DNA from: Dyella_B sp035486915
GTDB taxonomy: Bacteria; Pseudomonadota; Gammaproteobacteria; Xanthomonadales; Rhodanobacteraceae
Reading direction: 5' to 3'
Length of the DNA stretch: 36,392 nt
Assembly (NCBI RefSeq): GCF_035486915.1
Contig: NZ_DATHMR010000177.1
Coordinates: forward strand, 1 to 36,392
Part shown: positions 24,243-31,950 of the stretch, piece by piece
How positions within the stretch are numbered: position 1 is the stretch's first letter
Layout: every line of letters starts with the position of its first letter
Program-made: the position numbers and the translations under genes
The notes under the pieces: generated by a model
What the model was told of the DNA's origin: nothing
Databases searched by the model: none
Seen by the model: only the letters and a program-made list of their open reading frames with translations

Positions 24243-25268
24243 TCAGACCGGCGGTGGATTGCGTTCGCCGAAACCGCGCTGGTGCCAATACGGATAAACA
24301 GGCGTCACATTGCTAGCTGCATCGAGCTTGGCGACCTGCTCGGCAGTGAGATTCCAGCCCACGGCACCGAGATTCTGTCGGAGTTGTTCTTCATTGCGCG
24401 CGCCGATCACCAGCGTGGAAACAGTCGGACGTTGCAGCAACCAATTCAATGCAATCTGCGGAATGGTTTTGCCGGTTTCCTTGGCGATTTCGTCCAGTGC
24501 ATCGATCACGCCATACAGGTATTCATCGCCCACTTGCGGACCCATGTCTCCGGTCTTGTGCAGACGGCTTGTCGCCGGAAGCGGCTGACCTCGACGAATC
24601 TTGCCGGTGAGCCGGCCCCAACCCAGCGGGCTCCATACCACCGCGCCCACGCCTTGATCCAGACCGAGCGGCATCAGCTCCCATTCGTAATCGCGGCCGA
24701 TCAGCGAGTAATACGTCTGATTGGCGACGTAGCGCGAGTAACCGTAGCGATTGGACACGTCGAGCGATTTCATCAAATGCCAGCCCGAGAAATTCGACAC
24801 GCCCAGATAGCGAATCTTGCCCGCGCGCACCATATCATCGAGCGTGGAAAGCGTTTCTTCCACCGGAGTCTGGGCATCGAAACCGTGCAACTGGAACAGG
24901 TCGATGTAATCCGTGCCAAGGCGCTTGAGCGCGCCATCGACCGCGTTGATCAGGTGAAAACGCGATGACCCAACATCGTTGGGTTCGTCGCTGAAGCGGA
25001 AAGTTGATTTGGTGGAGATCAGCACTTGGTCACGGCGGCCTTTGATCGCTTCGCCCAAGATGGATTCGGCCGCACCGCGCGAATAGATGTCCGCGCTATC
25101 GAACATCGTCACGCCGGCATCCAGGCAGATATCCACCAGACGACGTGCCTCGGCGACATCCGTGTTGCCCCAGGCGCTAAAAAAATCACCCTTGCCGCCG
25201 AATGTTCCGGTTCCGAAACTCAGCACAGGGACCTTGAAACCTGATGCGCCAAGACGTCGATATTCCAT
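24243..25268 (-). CDS. Aldo/keto reductase
   Basis: A 341-residue NADPH-dependent carbonyl reductase of the AKR superfamily. The catalytic tetrad is complete: Asp57 and Tyr62 in MFDSADIYSRG, Lys87 in LISTKST and His128 in LFQLHGFD. Further family marks are GKIRYLGVSNFSGW and NWLLQRPTVSTLVIGARN near the C-terminus, the NADPH phosphate-binding part. It resembles the YghZ/YajO-like group that reduces aldehydes such as methylglyoxal; the natural substrate is unknown. Start 25268 has AGAGGA about eight bases upstream. Cytosolic. Confidence 0.94.
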   Translation of the reverse strand: MEYRRLGASGFKVPVLSFGTGTFGGKGDFFSAWGNTDVAEARRLVDICLDAGVTMFDSADIYSRGAAESILGEAIKGRRDQVLISTKSTFRFSDEPNDVGSSRFHLINAVDGALKRLGTDYIDLFQLHGFDAQTPVEETLSTLDDMVRAGKIRYLGVSNFSGWHLMKSLDVSNRYGYSRYVANQTYYSLIGRDYEWELMPLGLDQGVGAVVWSPLGWGRLTGKIRRGQPLPATSRLHKTGDMGPQVGDEYLYGVIDALDEIAKETGKTIPQIALNWLLQRPTVSTLVIGARNEEQLRQNLGAVGWNLTAEQVAKLDAASNVTPVYPYWHQRGFGERNPPPV

Positions 25269-25578
25269 GCATGCATCCTCTGATGTGTAAACAACAAAAG
25301 CATTCGAAAACCAGCTACGTACTTTGGTATGTCATTGTGTGATTACAACAGGCTTCGCGCGCTTATGGAGGATCGGGCAATAACCCCATTCAATCAGGTA
25401 TCACGTTTTTCTAACGCATCGTGGAGAAAACCGCGACAAAGCCCAATGCGGAACGCATGAAAGTGCGCAGCACCTACCAAGAACATGCTGGAAGATCGTG
25501 GCATTATCCGCGCGACTTGGTGCGAATGTGGATGCCCGGGCGGGTATTCGGCACCGGCTGTCGATGTCAGGGATGCTT
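25269..25578. other. Divergent intergenic region
   Basis: 310 bases between the divergent aldo/keto reductase and trypsin-like genes. Both promoters must lie here; I see no strong palindrome or small gene. Confidence 0.5.
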
Positions 25579-27591
25579 ATGTCTACGTCAATCCGTCACG
25601 CTCTTGGCACGTCCGTCTTGCGCCGCATGTGGATACTGGCGCTGCTTCTCGCCGGCACAATGCCGACATTTCCCATACAAGCCGCCACACTGGATCCTGC
25701 GGTCATGGCGAAGGTGCAAGCCGCTACGTTTGAACTCGTCGCTGCGAAGCCGACTGCCGATCCGCTGACCTATGAAAAGCCGTTGCCGCTGGACCAGCTG
25801 CCTTATGCGCAGCGCAACGACAAATACATATCGATTGCGACGGCGTTTGTCATCGGCCACAACCGTTACGTGACGGCAGCGCACAGCTTGGCCATGCTGA
25901 TGGGCGATAACCTGTGGGGTAGCGTCGAATTGCGCGATGCGCAAGGTCACGTCTATCCCATCGATCAGATTGAGAAATTTTCTCTGGCCAAAGACTTTGC
26001 GGTCTTCTCCTTGAAGGAGGACCCCGCACCCGCGCCATTGCCGTCGAATGCCAATCCCGCGCTCAATCAAACCGTCTATGCCATAGGCAATGCCGAAGGC
26101 GAGGGCGTCATCGCGCGAGACGGTCTCTATACGTCGACAACGCCCGAGGAAGAGAGCGGTCGCTGGAAATGGATGCGCTTTTCTGCGGCCGCGGAGTTCG
26201 GTAGCGGTGGCGGCCCATTGCTGGACAAAGATGGCAAAGTGATCGGCGTGATAGTGAAGAAATCGCCGAATGAAAACCTCAATTATGCGCTGCCGATCGA
26301 TGAGGTGCTAAATGCGCCCGACAACCTGGCCAATCTCGATTCGCGTGCGCCATATCAGCTGCCGATGTTCGACACGACAATCAGTAACGAGTGCAAAGGA
26401 CAGCTCGCATTGCCGCTGAGTTACGACGCATTCGATACGTCGTTTGTCCAATGGAGAAACGCCTGCATCGACGCGCAACACTCCGCACTGCTAAGTCAGG
26501 AGTCGGACAATCTTTTTCCGAAAGGTGCTGGGTCCGATCTGTTTCTGCATGCCGAGCCACCGACACATACCTTTCCCAGTCTTATGGTGCTGACCGACTC
26601 AGGTCAGTGGCGGTTGCTTCCGATCGCCGGCGGCGCGAAAAAACACCCGCTTTCCCATAACGGCTTCATTGTGAATGGCTTCGCCAAAAACACTTTTTTT
26701 GAACACATTGGCCGGCCTGACAACGTATCGGCGAGCCAATACTACGGTGATCCCAAGTTTTTGATGGATACGCTGGCTACGCAGGGCTACATCCAGCGCA
26801 ATGTGGGCACCGACAATGTGTTAGTGACCTCGCTCGGTGAACCCAGTCAAATCGCTGGCTACACCGACACGTGGGGGCGCCATTGGCGTCAGTACGCGTG
26901 GCCTATGCCGTTCGCCAATTGGTATGTGATGGTCAGTTCGTTGCCGGTACCGGATGGCTATGTCGCGCTCATCCAATACATACCAGCGTCGGCGAAATAT
27001 CTGCACATGCTGGAGTTGCGCGAAATGAGCAACTACATTTTTACCGCGTATGACGGCTCATTGGCGCAATGGAAGGATTTTCTACAGCAAACGCAACTTC
27101 TACCCGATGCGTTCAAGAACATCCACGTGGCGTTCGATTACGACCAACGTTTCAGCTACACGTCCAACCGCATCCATTTCGCGTTTACGCCGCAACTGCA
27201 AAAGATTGCGCCGGACAGCAGCATGACGCTTACGTTCGGCTATCTGAGAGACGGAGATAAAATCGTATGGGACGTGTCGGACGTCAGAGTCAAGCCCGAT
27301 GCGCTTACGCAAAGTCGCATCAATATTCGCCGCAACATTCCACCGACCGACGACCTGGATAGTAAGTACAAAGAGGAGTGGGTGAAGTACACGCTATCTC
27401 AACACCCTTATGACGGCATCTCATCGGAGCACAACGACGTGGCTGAAATAGCCACCGTAATTAATCAGCACTCAAACCCGAAGCCGCAGGTACTTTACAG
27501 CGCGTTTTACGGTGTGGAAGGCAACCAGCCGCAGGACCAGATGAAATCGAAACTGGATATGCTGGTAAACGGTTTCAAAGTTAACGAATAA
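25579..27591 (+). CDS. Secreted trypsin-like protein with displaced catalytic Ser, extra C-terminal region
   Basis: A 670-residue exported protein. A signal peptide (RRMWILALLLAGTMPTFPIQA) precedes a trypsin/HtrA-type fold: His in YVTAAHSL and Asp in LAKDFAVFSL are present. The nucleophile region, however, reads FGSGGGPLLD where G-N/D-S-GGP-LLD is expected, so the Ser is shifted by one residue and Gly sits in its place. About 400 further residues have no recognised domain. It is either an inactive relative or a variant with altered geometry. Start 25579 is preferred (AGGG upstream, signal peptide follows at once); 25573 is close behind and the GTG at 25498 less likely. Location periplasmic or extracellular. 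Confidence 0.8.
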   Translation: MSTSIRHALGTSVLRRMWILALLLAGTMPTFPIQAATLDPAVMAKVQAATFELVAAKPTADPLTYEKPLPLDQLPYAQRNDKYISIATAFVIGHNRYVTAAHSLAMLMGDNLWGSVELRDAQGHVYPIDQIEKFSLAKDFAVFSLKEDPAPAPLPSNANPALNQTVYAIGNAEGEGVIARDGLYTSTTPEEESGRWKWMRFSAAAEFGSGGGPLLDKDGKVIGVIVKKSPNENLNYALPIDEVLNAPDNLANLDSRAPYQLPMFDTTISNECKGQLALPLSYDAFDTSFVQWRNACIDAQHSALLSQESDNLFPKGAGSDLFLHAEPPTHTFPSLMVLTDSGQWRLLPIAGGAKKHPLSHNGFIVNGFAKNTFFEHIGRPDNVSASQYYGDPKFLMDTLATQGYIQRNVGTDNVLVTSLGEPSQIAGYTDTWGRHWRQYAWPMPFANWYVMVSSLPVPDGYVALIQYIPASAKYLHMLELREMSNYIFTAYDGSLAQWKDFLQQTQLLPDAFKNIHVAFDYDQRFSYTSNRIHFAFTPQLQKIAPDSSMTLTFGYLRDGDKIVWDVSDVRVKPDALTQSRINIRRNIPPTDDLDSKYKEEWVKYTLSQHPYDGISSEHNDVAEIATVINQHSNPKPQVLYSAFYGVEGNQPQDQMKSKLDMLVNGFKVNE

Positions 27592-27603
27592 AACGTAATC
27601 TTA

Positions 27604-27656
27604 AAAAGGCCCGTGATGTTTCATGAATTCATCCATGAAAACTTCGTGGGCCTTTT
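27604..27656 (+). terminator. Terminator after the trypsin-like gene
   Basis: AAAAGGCCC (27604-27612) and GGGCCTTTT (27648-27656) pair, enclosing a second hairpin of TTTCATG and CATGAAA. It starts 13 bases after the stop. Confidence 0.75.
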
Positions 27657-28041
27657 ATTGGGCGGCCATTTGCTTTCGTCAGTCTCAGAGTATGCCGTTT
27701 TGAGATCGCCTGGTATTGGCGTATGAGAATCAGGGGAAATTGGTCTCGACCGTCGCTTCAATGACGCATGGGCTGTTGGCTTCGGCGCCATGCAAAAGGG
27801 AATGTCGCGTGCCCTGTTGTATGGCCCGACAAGTTTCCCCATCCGTGGGTCGGGTTCCTGATTACCCAGGGATATTTTTATCGCGTCGTTGCGACCTGTG
27901 TGAGTTGACCCGGGTTTACGGTCGGTTGTACAAGTCTCTTTGCTTACCAGCGGCGTGTGAATCGCCGCGCTAGCGACTGCCAATAAAAAGACAGCCAATG
28001 CACCATTTGTTGCGGAATCTCAACCCATAAGGGAGATTTTT
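27657..28041. other. Gene-poor interval
   Basis: 385 bases. A 125-codon minus-strand frame (27621-27998) runs through the terminator, and an 85-codon plus frame has no ribosome site; neither is supported. TTGACC at 27905-27910 could belong to a promoter for the DUF2188 gene, but no good -10 follows at the right distance. Confidence 0.5.
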
Positions 28042-28245
28042 ATGAGCAACAGATATTTCGTCGAAGAACGCCCCAATGGCACGTACGCCGTGTTGAAACC
28101 GCACGCCATGCGGGCCAGCGCCATCTGCACGACCCAGCGCGAAGCAATCGCCAAGGCTAAGTTGTTTGGTCACGGGCATGAGCCCGATGTCGAGCGTGTA
28201 AGACACACCAAAGGTGGGAATATCCGTCGATGGCGTAAAGCTTAA
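28042..28245 (+). CDS. Small DUF2188-family protein
   Basis: A 67-residue basic protein: RYFVEERPNGTYAVLKPHAMRASAICTTQREAIAKAKLFGHGHEPDVERVRHTKGGNIRRW. The order strand, turn, helix AIAKA, strand, then G-x-IR is that of DUF2188 proteins, which are widespread, small and of unknown function. Start at 28042 has AAGGGAG eight bases upstream. It stands alone, 229 bases before the PspC gene. Confidence 0.8.
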   Translation: MSNRYFVEERPNGTYAVLKPHAMRASAICTTQREAIAKAKLFGHGHEPDVERVRHTKGGNIRRWRKA

Positions 28246-28474
28246 TGAGAAAAGGTCAGGGAGCTATGCACTGTCGTTGACTAGTGCGCAATTCTTAGAC
28301 TTTGCCGGGATCAACAAGCAAAAAAGCCTGGGAAACCACCCGGTCTCCGGTCGTCTTAGGTTCTCCATCACGTTATTTCCGCTGCGTGCTGGCGTGCCCA
28401 TAGGACTTCCTTCACTGGCGGGTTGAATCGGGTGATTTAGGATCGAGTTGACCTTTCCGTAGAGGGCCGCACTC

Positions 28475-28693
28475 ATGGAACGTCCATTTAAACGTGTAAA
28501 GAATGCCGCATGGATCGGTGGCGTATGCGCCGGTTTGGCCTATGCTTTGGGTACACCAACGTGGGTCATCCGCGGTCTGTGGCTTTTGTTGTTTCTGGGT
28601 GGGGGCTTCGGCGGCTTGCTCTACATCGTTCTGTGGATCGTGGTGCCGCAGTGGCCAGCTGAGCCACTCGATTACGACAGCATCACCGCTTAA
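28475..28693 (+). CDS. PspC-domain membrane protein
   Basis: A 72-residue protein composed of one PspC domain: KRVKNAAWIGGVCAGLAYALG then TPTWVIRGLWLLLFLGGGFGGLLYIVLWIVVP. The basic N-terminus, GGVCAGLA and the YxxLWIxxP ending are the family signature. PspC proteins act in envelope-stress sensing as inner-membrane partners of PspA/PspB; no other psp gene is near, so this is a stand-alone member. A terminator follows. Confidence 0.93.
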   Translation: MERPFKRVKNAAWIGGVCAGLAYALGTPTWVIRGLWLLLFLGGGFGGLLYIVLWIVVPQWPAEPLDYDSITA

Positions 28694-28752
28694 TCATCCA
28701 GAGCGGTTTATCGGGGCTGTCGAAGCGCTCGCTATGTTGCGCCCTAAAAAAG

Positions 28753-28781
28753 AAGCCCCAGTACAAGCCTGGGGCTTTCTT
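28753..28781. terminator. Intrinsic terminator between convergent genes
   Basis: AAGCCCCAG (28753-28761) and CTGGGGCTT (28769-28777) pair around a 7-base loop, with a T-rich end and A-rich start. It serves the PspC gene and probably the convergent H-NS-like gene. Confidence 0.85.
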
Positions 28782-28801
28782 GCGTATACATCCGCGTGGC
28801 T

Positions 28802-29218
28802 TTAGCGGCGAACCTTTTTACGGGTCACCTTCTTCGCCGCTTTCTTTGAAGTCTTCTTAGATACCTTGGACGCTCCACCAATAAGAAGACTATCCAAGGT
28901 GACACCGCGCTTCTTGACTGCCGCAGCAACCCATAGCGGTTGACGTCCACGACCAGTCCATGTCTCGGAAGGGTTTGCGGGATTTCGATATTTAGGCGCA
29001 ACGGAACCCTTGCCGCCTCGCTTACCTCCCTTAGCCTTACCCGCACCGCGGGTCGGGTAGATGTCGGCGAGAGTCAGCCCGCTGTTCTTCAGAATGGCAT
29101 CGATCTTTTCCCTGACCGTCTGGACTTGTTTGGCCTGTGCTTCCTGCATTTGGGACTCGGCATTGGCGATGAGCGCGTGAAGTTCCTTGGGTGAAAGGGA
29201 TTTCAAATCTATTGCCAT
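28802..29218 (-). CDS. H-NS-family nucleoid protein with Lys-rich tail
   Basis: A 138-residue DNA-binding protein. The N-terminal helix (LSPKELHALIANAESQMQEA with further heptads to about 47) is the oligomerisation part. The C-terminal DNA-binding motif is NPSETWTGRGRQPLWV (about 83-98), the H-NS/MvaT-type AT-hook-like loop. Beyond it is a long tail (KVSKKTSKKAAKKVTRKKVRR) rich in Lys and Ala, resembling the tails of histone H1-like proteins. It probably silences AT-rich, foreign DNA. Start 29218 has GAGGAA about six bases upstream. Confidence 0.93.
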   Translation of the reverse strand: MAIDLKSLSPKELHALIANAESQMQEAQAKQVQTVREKIDAILKNSGLTLADIYPTRGAGKAKGGKRGGKGSVAPKYRNPANPSETWTGRGRQPLWVAAAVKKRGVTLDSLLIGGASKVSKKTSKKAAKKVTRKKVRR

Positions 29219-29360
29219 TGATGTTCCTCATTGGTGTGGTTTAAACGCAGATTGTTACATGATTTGAGTGAATGGGTGAGGCACACTGCGCTGAAACAGG
29301 ATCGGATCAGGTTGATTTATCGAGTAGGGCTATTGGAAGGCACAAACTCATTTCAGATGG

Positions 29361-29406
29361 GTAAAACAAAACGCCCGACGAGTTATCGCCGGGCGTTTTG
29401 TTTTAC
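29361..29406. terminator. Strong bidirectional hairpin terminator
   Basis: A perfect 17-base stem, GTAAAACAAAACGCCCG (29361-29377) with CGGGCGTTTTGTTTTAC (29390-29406), loop 12 bases. The T-rich arm ends serve either strand. On the minus strand it would stop transcripts coming from 29526 and beyond before they reach the H-NS-like gene. Confidence 0.75.
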
Positions 29407-29470
29407 ATGCGCGATGCGACGTTTGGGTCGAAATAGGTAATCAGACGGGGGCCGATACTATTTAGAAAAG

Positions 29471-29500
29471 CCTGTGCCGGGATTTGAACCCCAACCCATC
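29471..29500 (-). other. tRNA 3'-end-like fragment
   Basis: On the minus strand the segment reads GGGGTTCAAATCCCGGCACA, like the T-arm and acceptor end of a tRNA, but the stem is short, no CCA follows and no 5' half is present. Such fragments can mark attachment sites of integrated elements; here it may also be chance. Confidence 0.3.
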
Positions 29501-29525
29501 GAAAGGGCTTTTCTACGCGGATATG

Positions 29526-29723
29526 TCACAGAGCGACCGACGCGTACATGACACCTCTTGCAGTCAGTTTCCACTGCCCGCTATCACGTACCACCATGCC
29601 TTTTTGCTGCAAGCCAAACATCCGTTCTGCCGTCATGAGTTCACGGTCCCAGCTGTTGTGAAAACGTCCCATAAGTGAGCGCATGACCCGGTATTCTGGC
29701 TGGGATAGCGATGAATTGGTCAT
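29526..29723 (-). CDS. Small winged-helix-like protein
   Basis: A 65-residue protein. SLSQPEYRVMRSLMGRF, a following helix (TAERMFGLQQKGMVVR) and a short hairpin DSGQWKLTARG match the order helix-recognition helix-wing of small winged-helix proteins. Start at 29723 has GGAGG five bases upstream, giving good support for translation. It could be a small DNA-binding regulator, and the fold assignment is by eye. It belongs to a cluster of short minus-strand ORFs (29526-30259). Confidence 0.6.
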   Translation of the reverse strand: MTNSSLSQPEYRVMRSLMGRFHNSWDRELMTAERMFGLQQKGMVVRDSGQWKLTARGVMYASVAL

Positions 29724-29776
29724 GGGCGCCTCCAAAACAAGTTTGTTGCTATCAAACAAAAAGCATGGGTACGGCT

Positions 29777-30022
29777 TTACCGGATGATGTCCAGCACATA
29801 TCGGATGCTCAAGTCGCCGGCAGGGTCATAGATGAATTGACGCAAGGCGACGACAAATTGCTTGGATTTTCCATTCACAGCTATTTGTATGAGATCGCCT
29901 TGGCACGGCACGGGTACGCCTTCTTTTTGGAAGATCACGCCCGTTTGGATGTCGGGATCTTCGCCAAGAGATTGCTGTGCATCATCGGTAAAAGAGACGT
30001 GACTTTGTAAATGTGTGGACAT
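29777..30022 (-). CDS. Small hypothetical protein
   Basis: An 81-residue protein with alternating strand-like stretches (QTGVIFQKEGVPVPCQGDLIQIAVNGKSKQFVVALRQFIYD) and a C-terminal helix. Composition is that of a real protein. Start is uncertain: ATG 30022 with a weak AGGTG, or GTG 30037. It lies 53 bases upstream of the winged-helix-like gene on the same strand and may be co-transcribed. No family recognised. Confidence 0.55.
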   Translation of the reverse strand: MSTHLQSHVSFTDDAQQSLGEDPDIQTGVIFQKEGVPVPCQGDLIQIAVNGKSKQFVVALRQFIYDPAGDLSIRYVLDIIR

Positions 30023-30061
30023 AAGCAGTACTTGCACCTGCTGCGACGATGTCTAATCAAC

Positions 30062-30259
30062 CTAGCGCCGGTTTTTCTTTCCCTTCGATTCCGGTGGCGG
30101 CGGCGGATGTCCTGGATGGCCAGGTTCGCGACCTGCGAAAGAAGTCCTCGAATAATTGACATCCTGAGCATTACCGGTTGTTTTGCCCGATGGCTTAGCC
30201 TCGGGAGCGTAGACACTGTGTATCTGCGCCAACGACAAGGGCGCAATGCGATGAGACAT
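30062..30259 (-). CDS. Possible small proline-rich protein
   Basis: A 65-residue frame ending in GREPGHPGHPPPPPESKGKKNRR, with a low-complexity proline stretch and a basic tail. No good ribosome site precedes the ATG; a longer version from a TTG at 30397 is also possible. It is listed with low certainty because its composition is more protein-like than the antisense frame. Confidence 0.3.
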   Translation of the reverse strand: MSHRIAPLSLAQIHSVYAPEAKPSGKTTGNAQDVNYSRTSFAGREPGHPGHPPPPPESKGKKNRR

Positions 30260-30655
30260 GATGGGACGGCCTCTATAGGCGGGCGGGGTATGCCGCTCGG
30301 TGACAATCGAAGGGCCTTGCGCGAAGGCAAGGTGCAGGTGACTCACAGGCGAGGGAACGTCAGTCTCAGACTGAGATGGTCGGTATCGCACCGTCAACCA
30401 TACCAGCCATCTTGCGCGTACGCGTGTTAGTTAAGGGTAATCCTCTTTGAGGAGGCCAATCTGAACAAGAAGTTGCCGCGTCATTTGCTATTTGGAGCAA
30501 TGAGCTTTACCCTGCGCAAGCTGAGTTTCAAGGGTCACCATGAATTGTGGCCCGATGCTGAAGACAAACGTCTTACTACACCGTGTACCCGTTTCCTCCT
30601 TGTAACCAGCTTTTTGCCGCTAACGCGGCCTCATCTGATGCAAGGAGTTATAGCA

Positions 30656-30868
30656 ATGTCCCAGACTGAAACCGGTACTGTGAAGTGGTTCAACGACGCC
30701 AAGGGCTTTGGCTTCATTAGTCGCGATAAGGGTGGTGACGACGTGTTCGTCCACTTCCGCTCGATTCAATCCTCGGGCTTCAAGAGCCTTCAGGAAGGTC
30801 AGAAAGTGTCCTTCACGGTGACCCAGGGCCAGCGTGGCCTGCAAGCCGACCAGGTACAAGTAGTCTAA
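30656..30868 (+). CDS. CspA-family cold-shock protein
   Basis: A 70-residue single cold-shock domain that binds single-stranded nucleic acid and unwinds RNA structure. RNP1 is KGFGFIS and RNP2 is DVFVHF; GTVKWFNDAKGFGFI is the diagnostic start. Start 30656 has GGAG 11 bases upstream; the 183-base extension of the frame is not coding. The stretch of over 200 bases before it may form the long leader usual for csp genes. A terminator follows. Confidence 0.97.
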   Translation: MSQTETGTVKWFNDAKGFGFISRDKGGDDVFVHFRSIQSSGFKSLQEGQKVSFTVTQGQRGLQADQVQVV

Positions 30869-30891
30869 GTTTTACTGGATGTTTGAAAAGA

Positions 30892-30915
30892 GCCCGGCCT
30901 TGCGCCGGGCTTTTT
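30892..30915 (+). terminator. Intrinsic terminator of the cold-shock gene
   Basis: GCCCGGC (30892-30898) and GCCGGGC (30904-30910) pair around a 5-base loop, followed by five Ts. It starts 24 bases after the stop and abuts the end of the convergent yaiI-like gene. Confidence 0.9.
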
Positions 30916-31394
30916 CATTTCTGTCTGGAGCGTTCCGTCAGCCAACCGTCGAGTTCATTGGCAAACGATTGACGTTCGCGCGCATGCGACGCAGAACGGT
31001 TATTCGTATACACGCCAATGTTGCGCAGGTCTTCCATGAAGTTTCGCATCGACAAGCGTTCGGCCATGTTGTCGCGGGTATAGCGTTCTCCGCGCGGACT
31101 GATGGCCACACCCCCTTTTTCGATGACACGGGCGGCCAATGGAATGTCTTGGGTGACGGCGAGGTCACCAAGTCTAAGACGCGCGACGATTTCACTGTCT
31201 GCGACATCGAAGCCATCGTGAACTTGCAATGCATGGATGTAGCGCGAAGGCGGGCAGCGCAATGGGCGATTGGCGACCAGAGTGACATGCACCTGCGCGC
31301 GCTCGGCCGCCCGAAACAAAATGTCCTTGATGACAGTCGGGCAGGCGTCGCCATCTACCCAGATCTTTGCATCTGTAGCGTCTTGCGCAGTCAC
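30915..31394 (-). CDS. yaiI: YaiI/YqxD (UPF0178) family protein
   Basis: A 159-residue protein of the DUF188 family, related to PIN-like/NYN nuclease folds. Family marks are IWVDGDACPTVIKDILFRAAER, the strand VTLVANRP, DVADSEIVARLRLGDLAVTQDIPLA and EKGGVAISPRGERYTRDNMAERL. The conserved acidic residues of the N-terminal DGD and the DLAVTQD segment are present. The function is not established; a nuclease is predicted. The GTG start overlaps the stop of the upstream small gene in the string GTGA, so translation is probably coupled. Confidence 0.93.
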   Translation of the reverse strand: MTAQDATDAKIWVDGDACPTVIKDILFRAAERAQVHVTLVANRPLRCPPSRYIHALQVHDGFDVADSEIVARLRLGDLAVTQDIPLAARVIEKGGVAISPRGERYTRDNMAERLSMRNFMEDLRNIGVYTNNRSASHARERQSFANELDGWLTERSRQK

Positions 31395-31540
31395 TGGCGT
31401 CCCGTGGATGGATCACGCTCGCCATTGGGTGGCTGAGGGGGTTCGCGCGTCGATTTTTTCTTCGCCAGCTTTTCGTCCTGCTGTTTCTTTTTCGCAAGTT
31501 CACGTTGGCGCTTTTCGTAGGAGTAATTGATCTTTACCAA
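31391..31540 (-). CDS. Small basic protein upstream of yaiI
   Basis: A 49-residue, very charged protein (VKINYSYEKRQRELAKKKQQDEKLAKKK, then a Pro-rich tail). The sequence KINYSYEKRQRELAKKK recalls small conserved proteins of Xanthomonadales, but this is from memory. The start is taken as TTG at 31540; the frame is open back to 31621, and the extra part looks non-coding. The stop overlaps the yaiI GTG. Confidence 0.5.
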   Translation of the reverse strand: MVKINYSYEKRQRELAKKKQQDEKLAKKKSTREPPQPPNGERDPSTGRQ

Positions 31541-31632
31541 GGGGGCGTTCTCACAGAGGGAAAAAAGAGGGATATGTCTGCTTTGCAATTTCACGTTTCC
31601 ACAAAGCTTGATGGCGCACATGGGTTTTGCGG

Positions 31633-31950
31633 TTACTCACCTGGCTTGCGATGAACACCTTGTTCGGCATAGTCAGCGCGGATGGCCTTACAGTACGGGC
31701 CATTCATCACGAATCGCCGGCACACAGCGGGACGAGTTTCATAAATCCCGCAGTTCATGCGAGTGCCATCCACGGCCACGCACCAGCCTTCTTTATCTTT
31801 GGCCATAACGTGCAGCCCATTTTCAAGATGCGTGGTGAGGTGCGCGGGAATGTTGTCTTCGGGTTGCAAAACCACAGTCAGGCGACAACAGACAGCATCG
31901 CACTTTGCGCAGTTGGCGGCTCCTGTTGCTCGTACAGTGGGCGACTTCAT
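31633..31950 (-). CDS. YkgJ-family cysteine-cluster protein
   Basis: A 105-residue protein with the family cysteine array: C14, C17, C21 and C22 (CAKCDAVCC), then WCVAVDG, MNCGIYETRPAVCRRF and GPYC. The pattern C-x2-C-x3-C-C ... C-x-IYE-x-RP-x-x-C is diagnostic for YkgJ (zinc/iron cluster) proteins, whose role is not defined. The ATG overlaps the stop of the methyltransferase gene (ATGA), and AGAGGC precedes it, so the two are co-translated. Confidence 0.93.
   Translation of the reverse strand: MKSPTVRATGAANCAKCDAVCCRLTVVLQPEDNIPAHLTTHLENGLHVMAKDKEGWCVAVDGTRMNCGIYETRPAVCRRFVMNGPYCKAIRADYAEQGVHRKPGE

Noticed and set aside
27621..27998. 125-codon minus-strand frame after the trypsin-like gene
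   Set aside because: It runs through the terminator of that gene and has no ribosome site.
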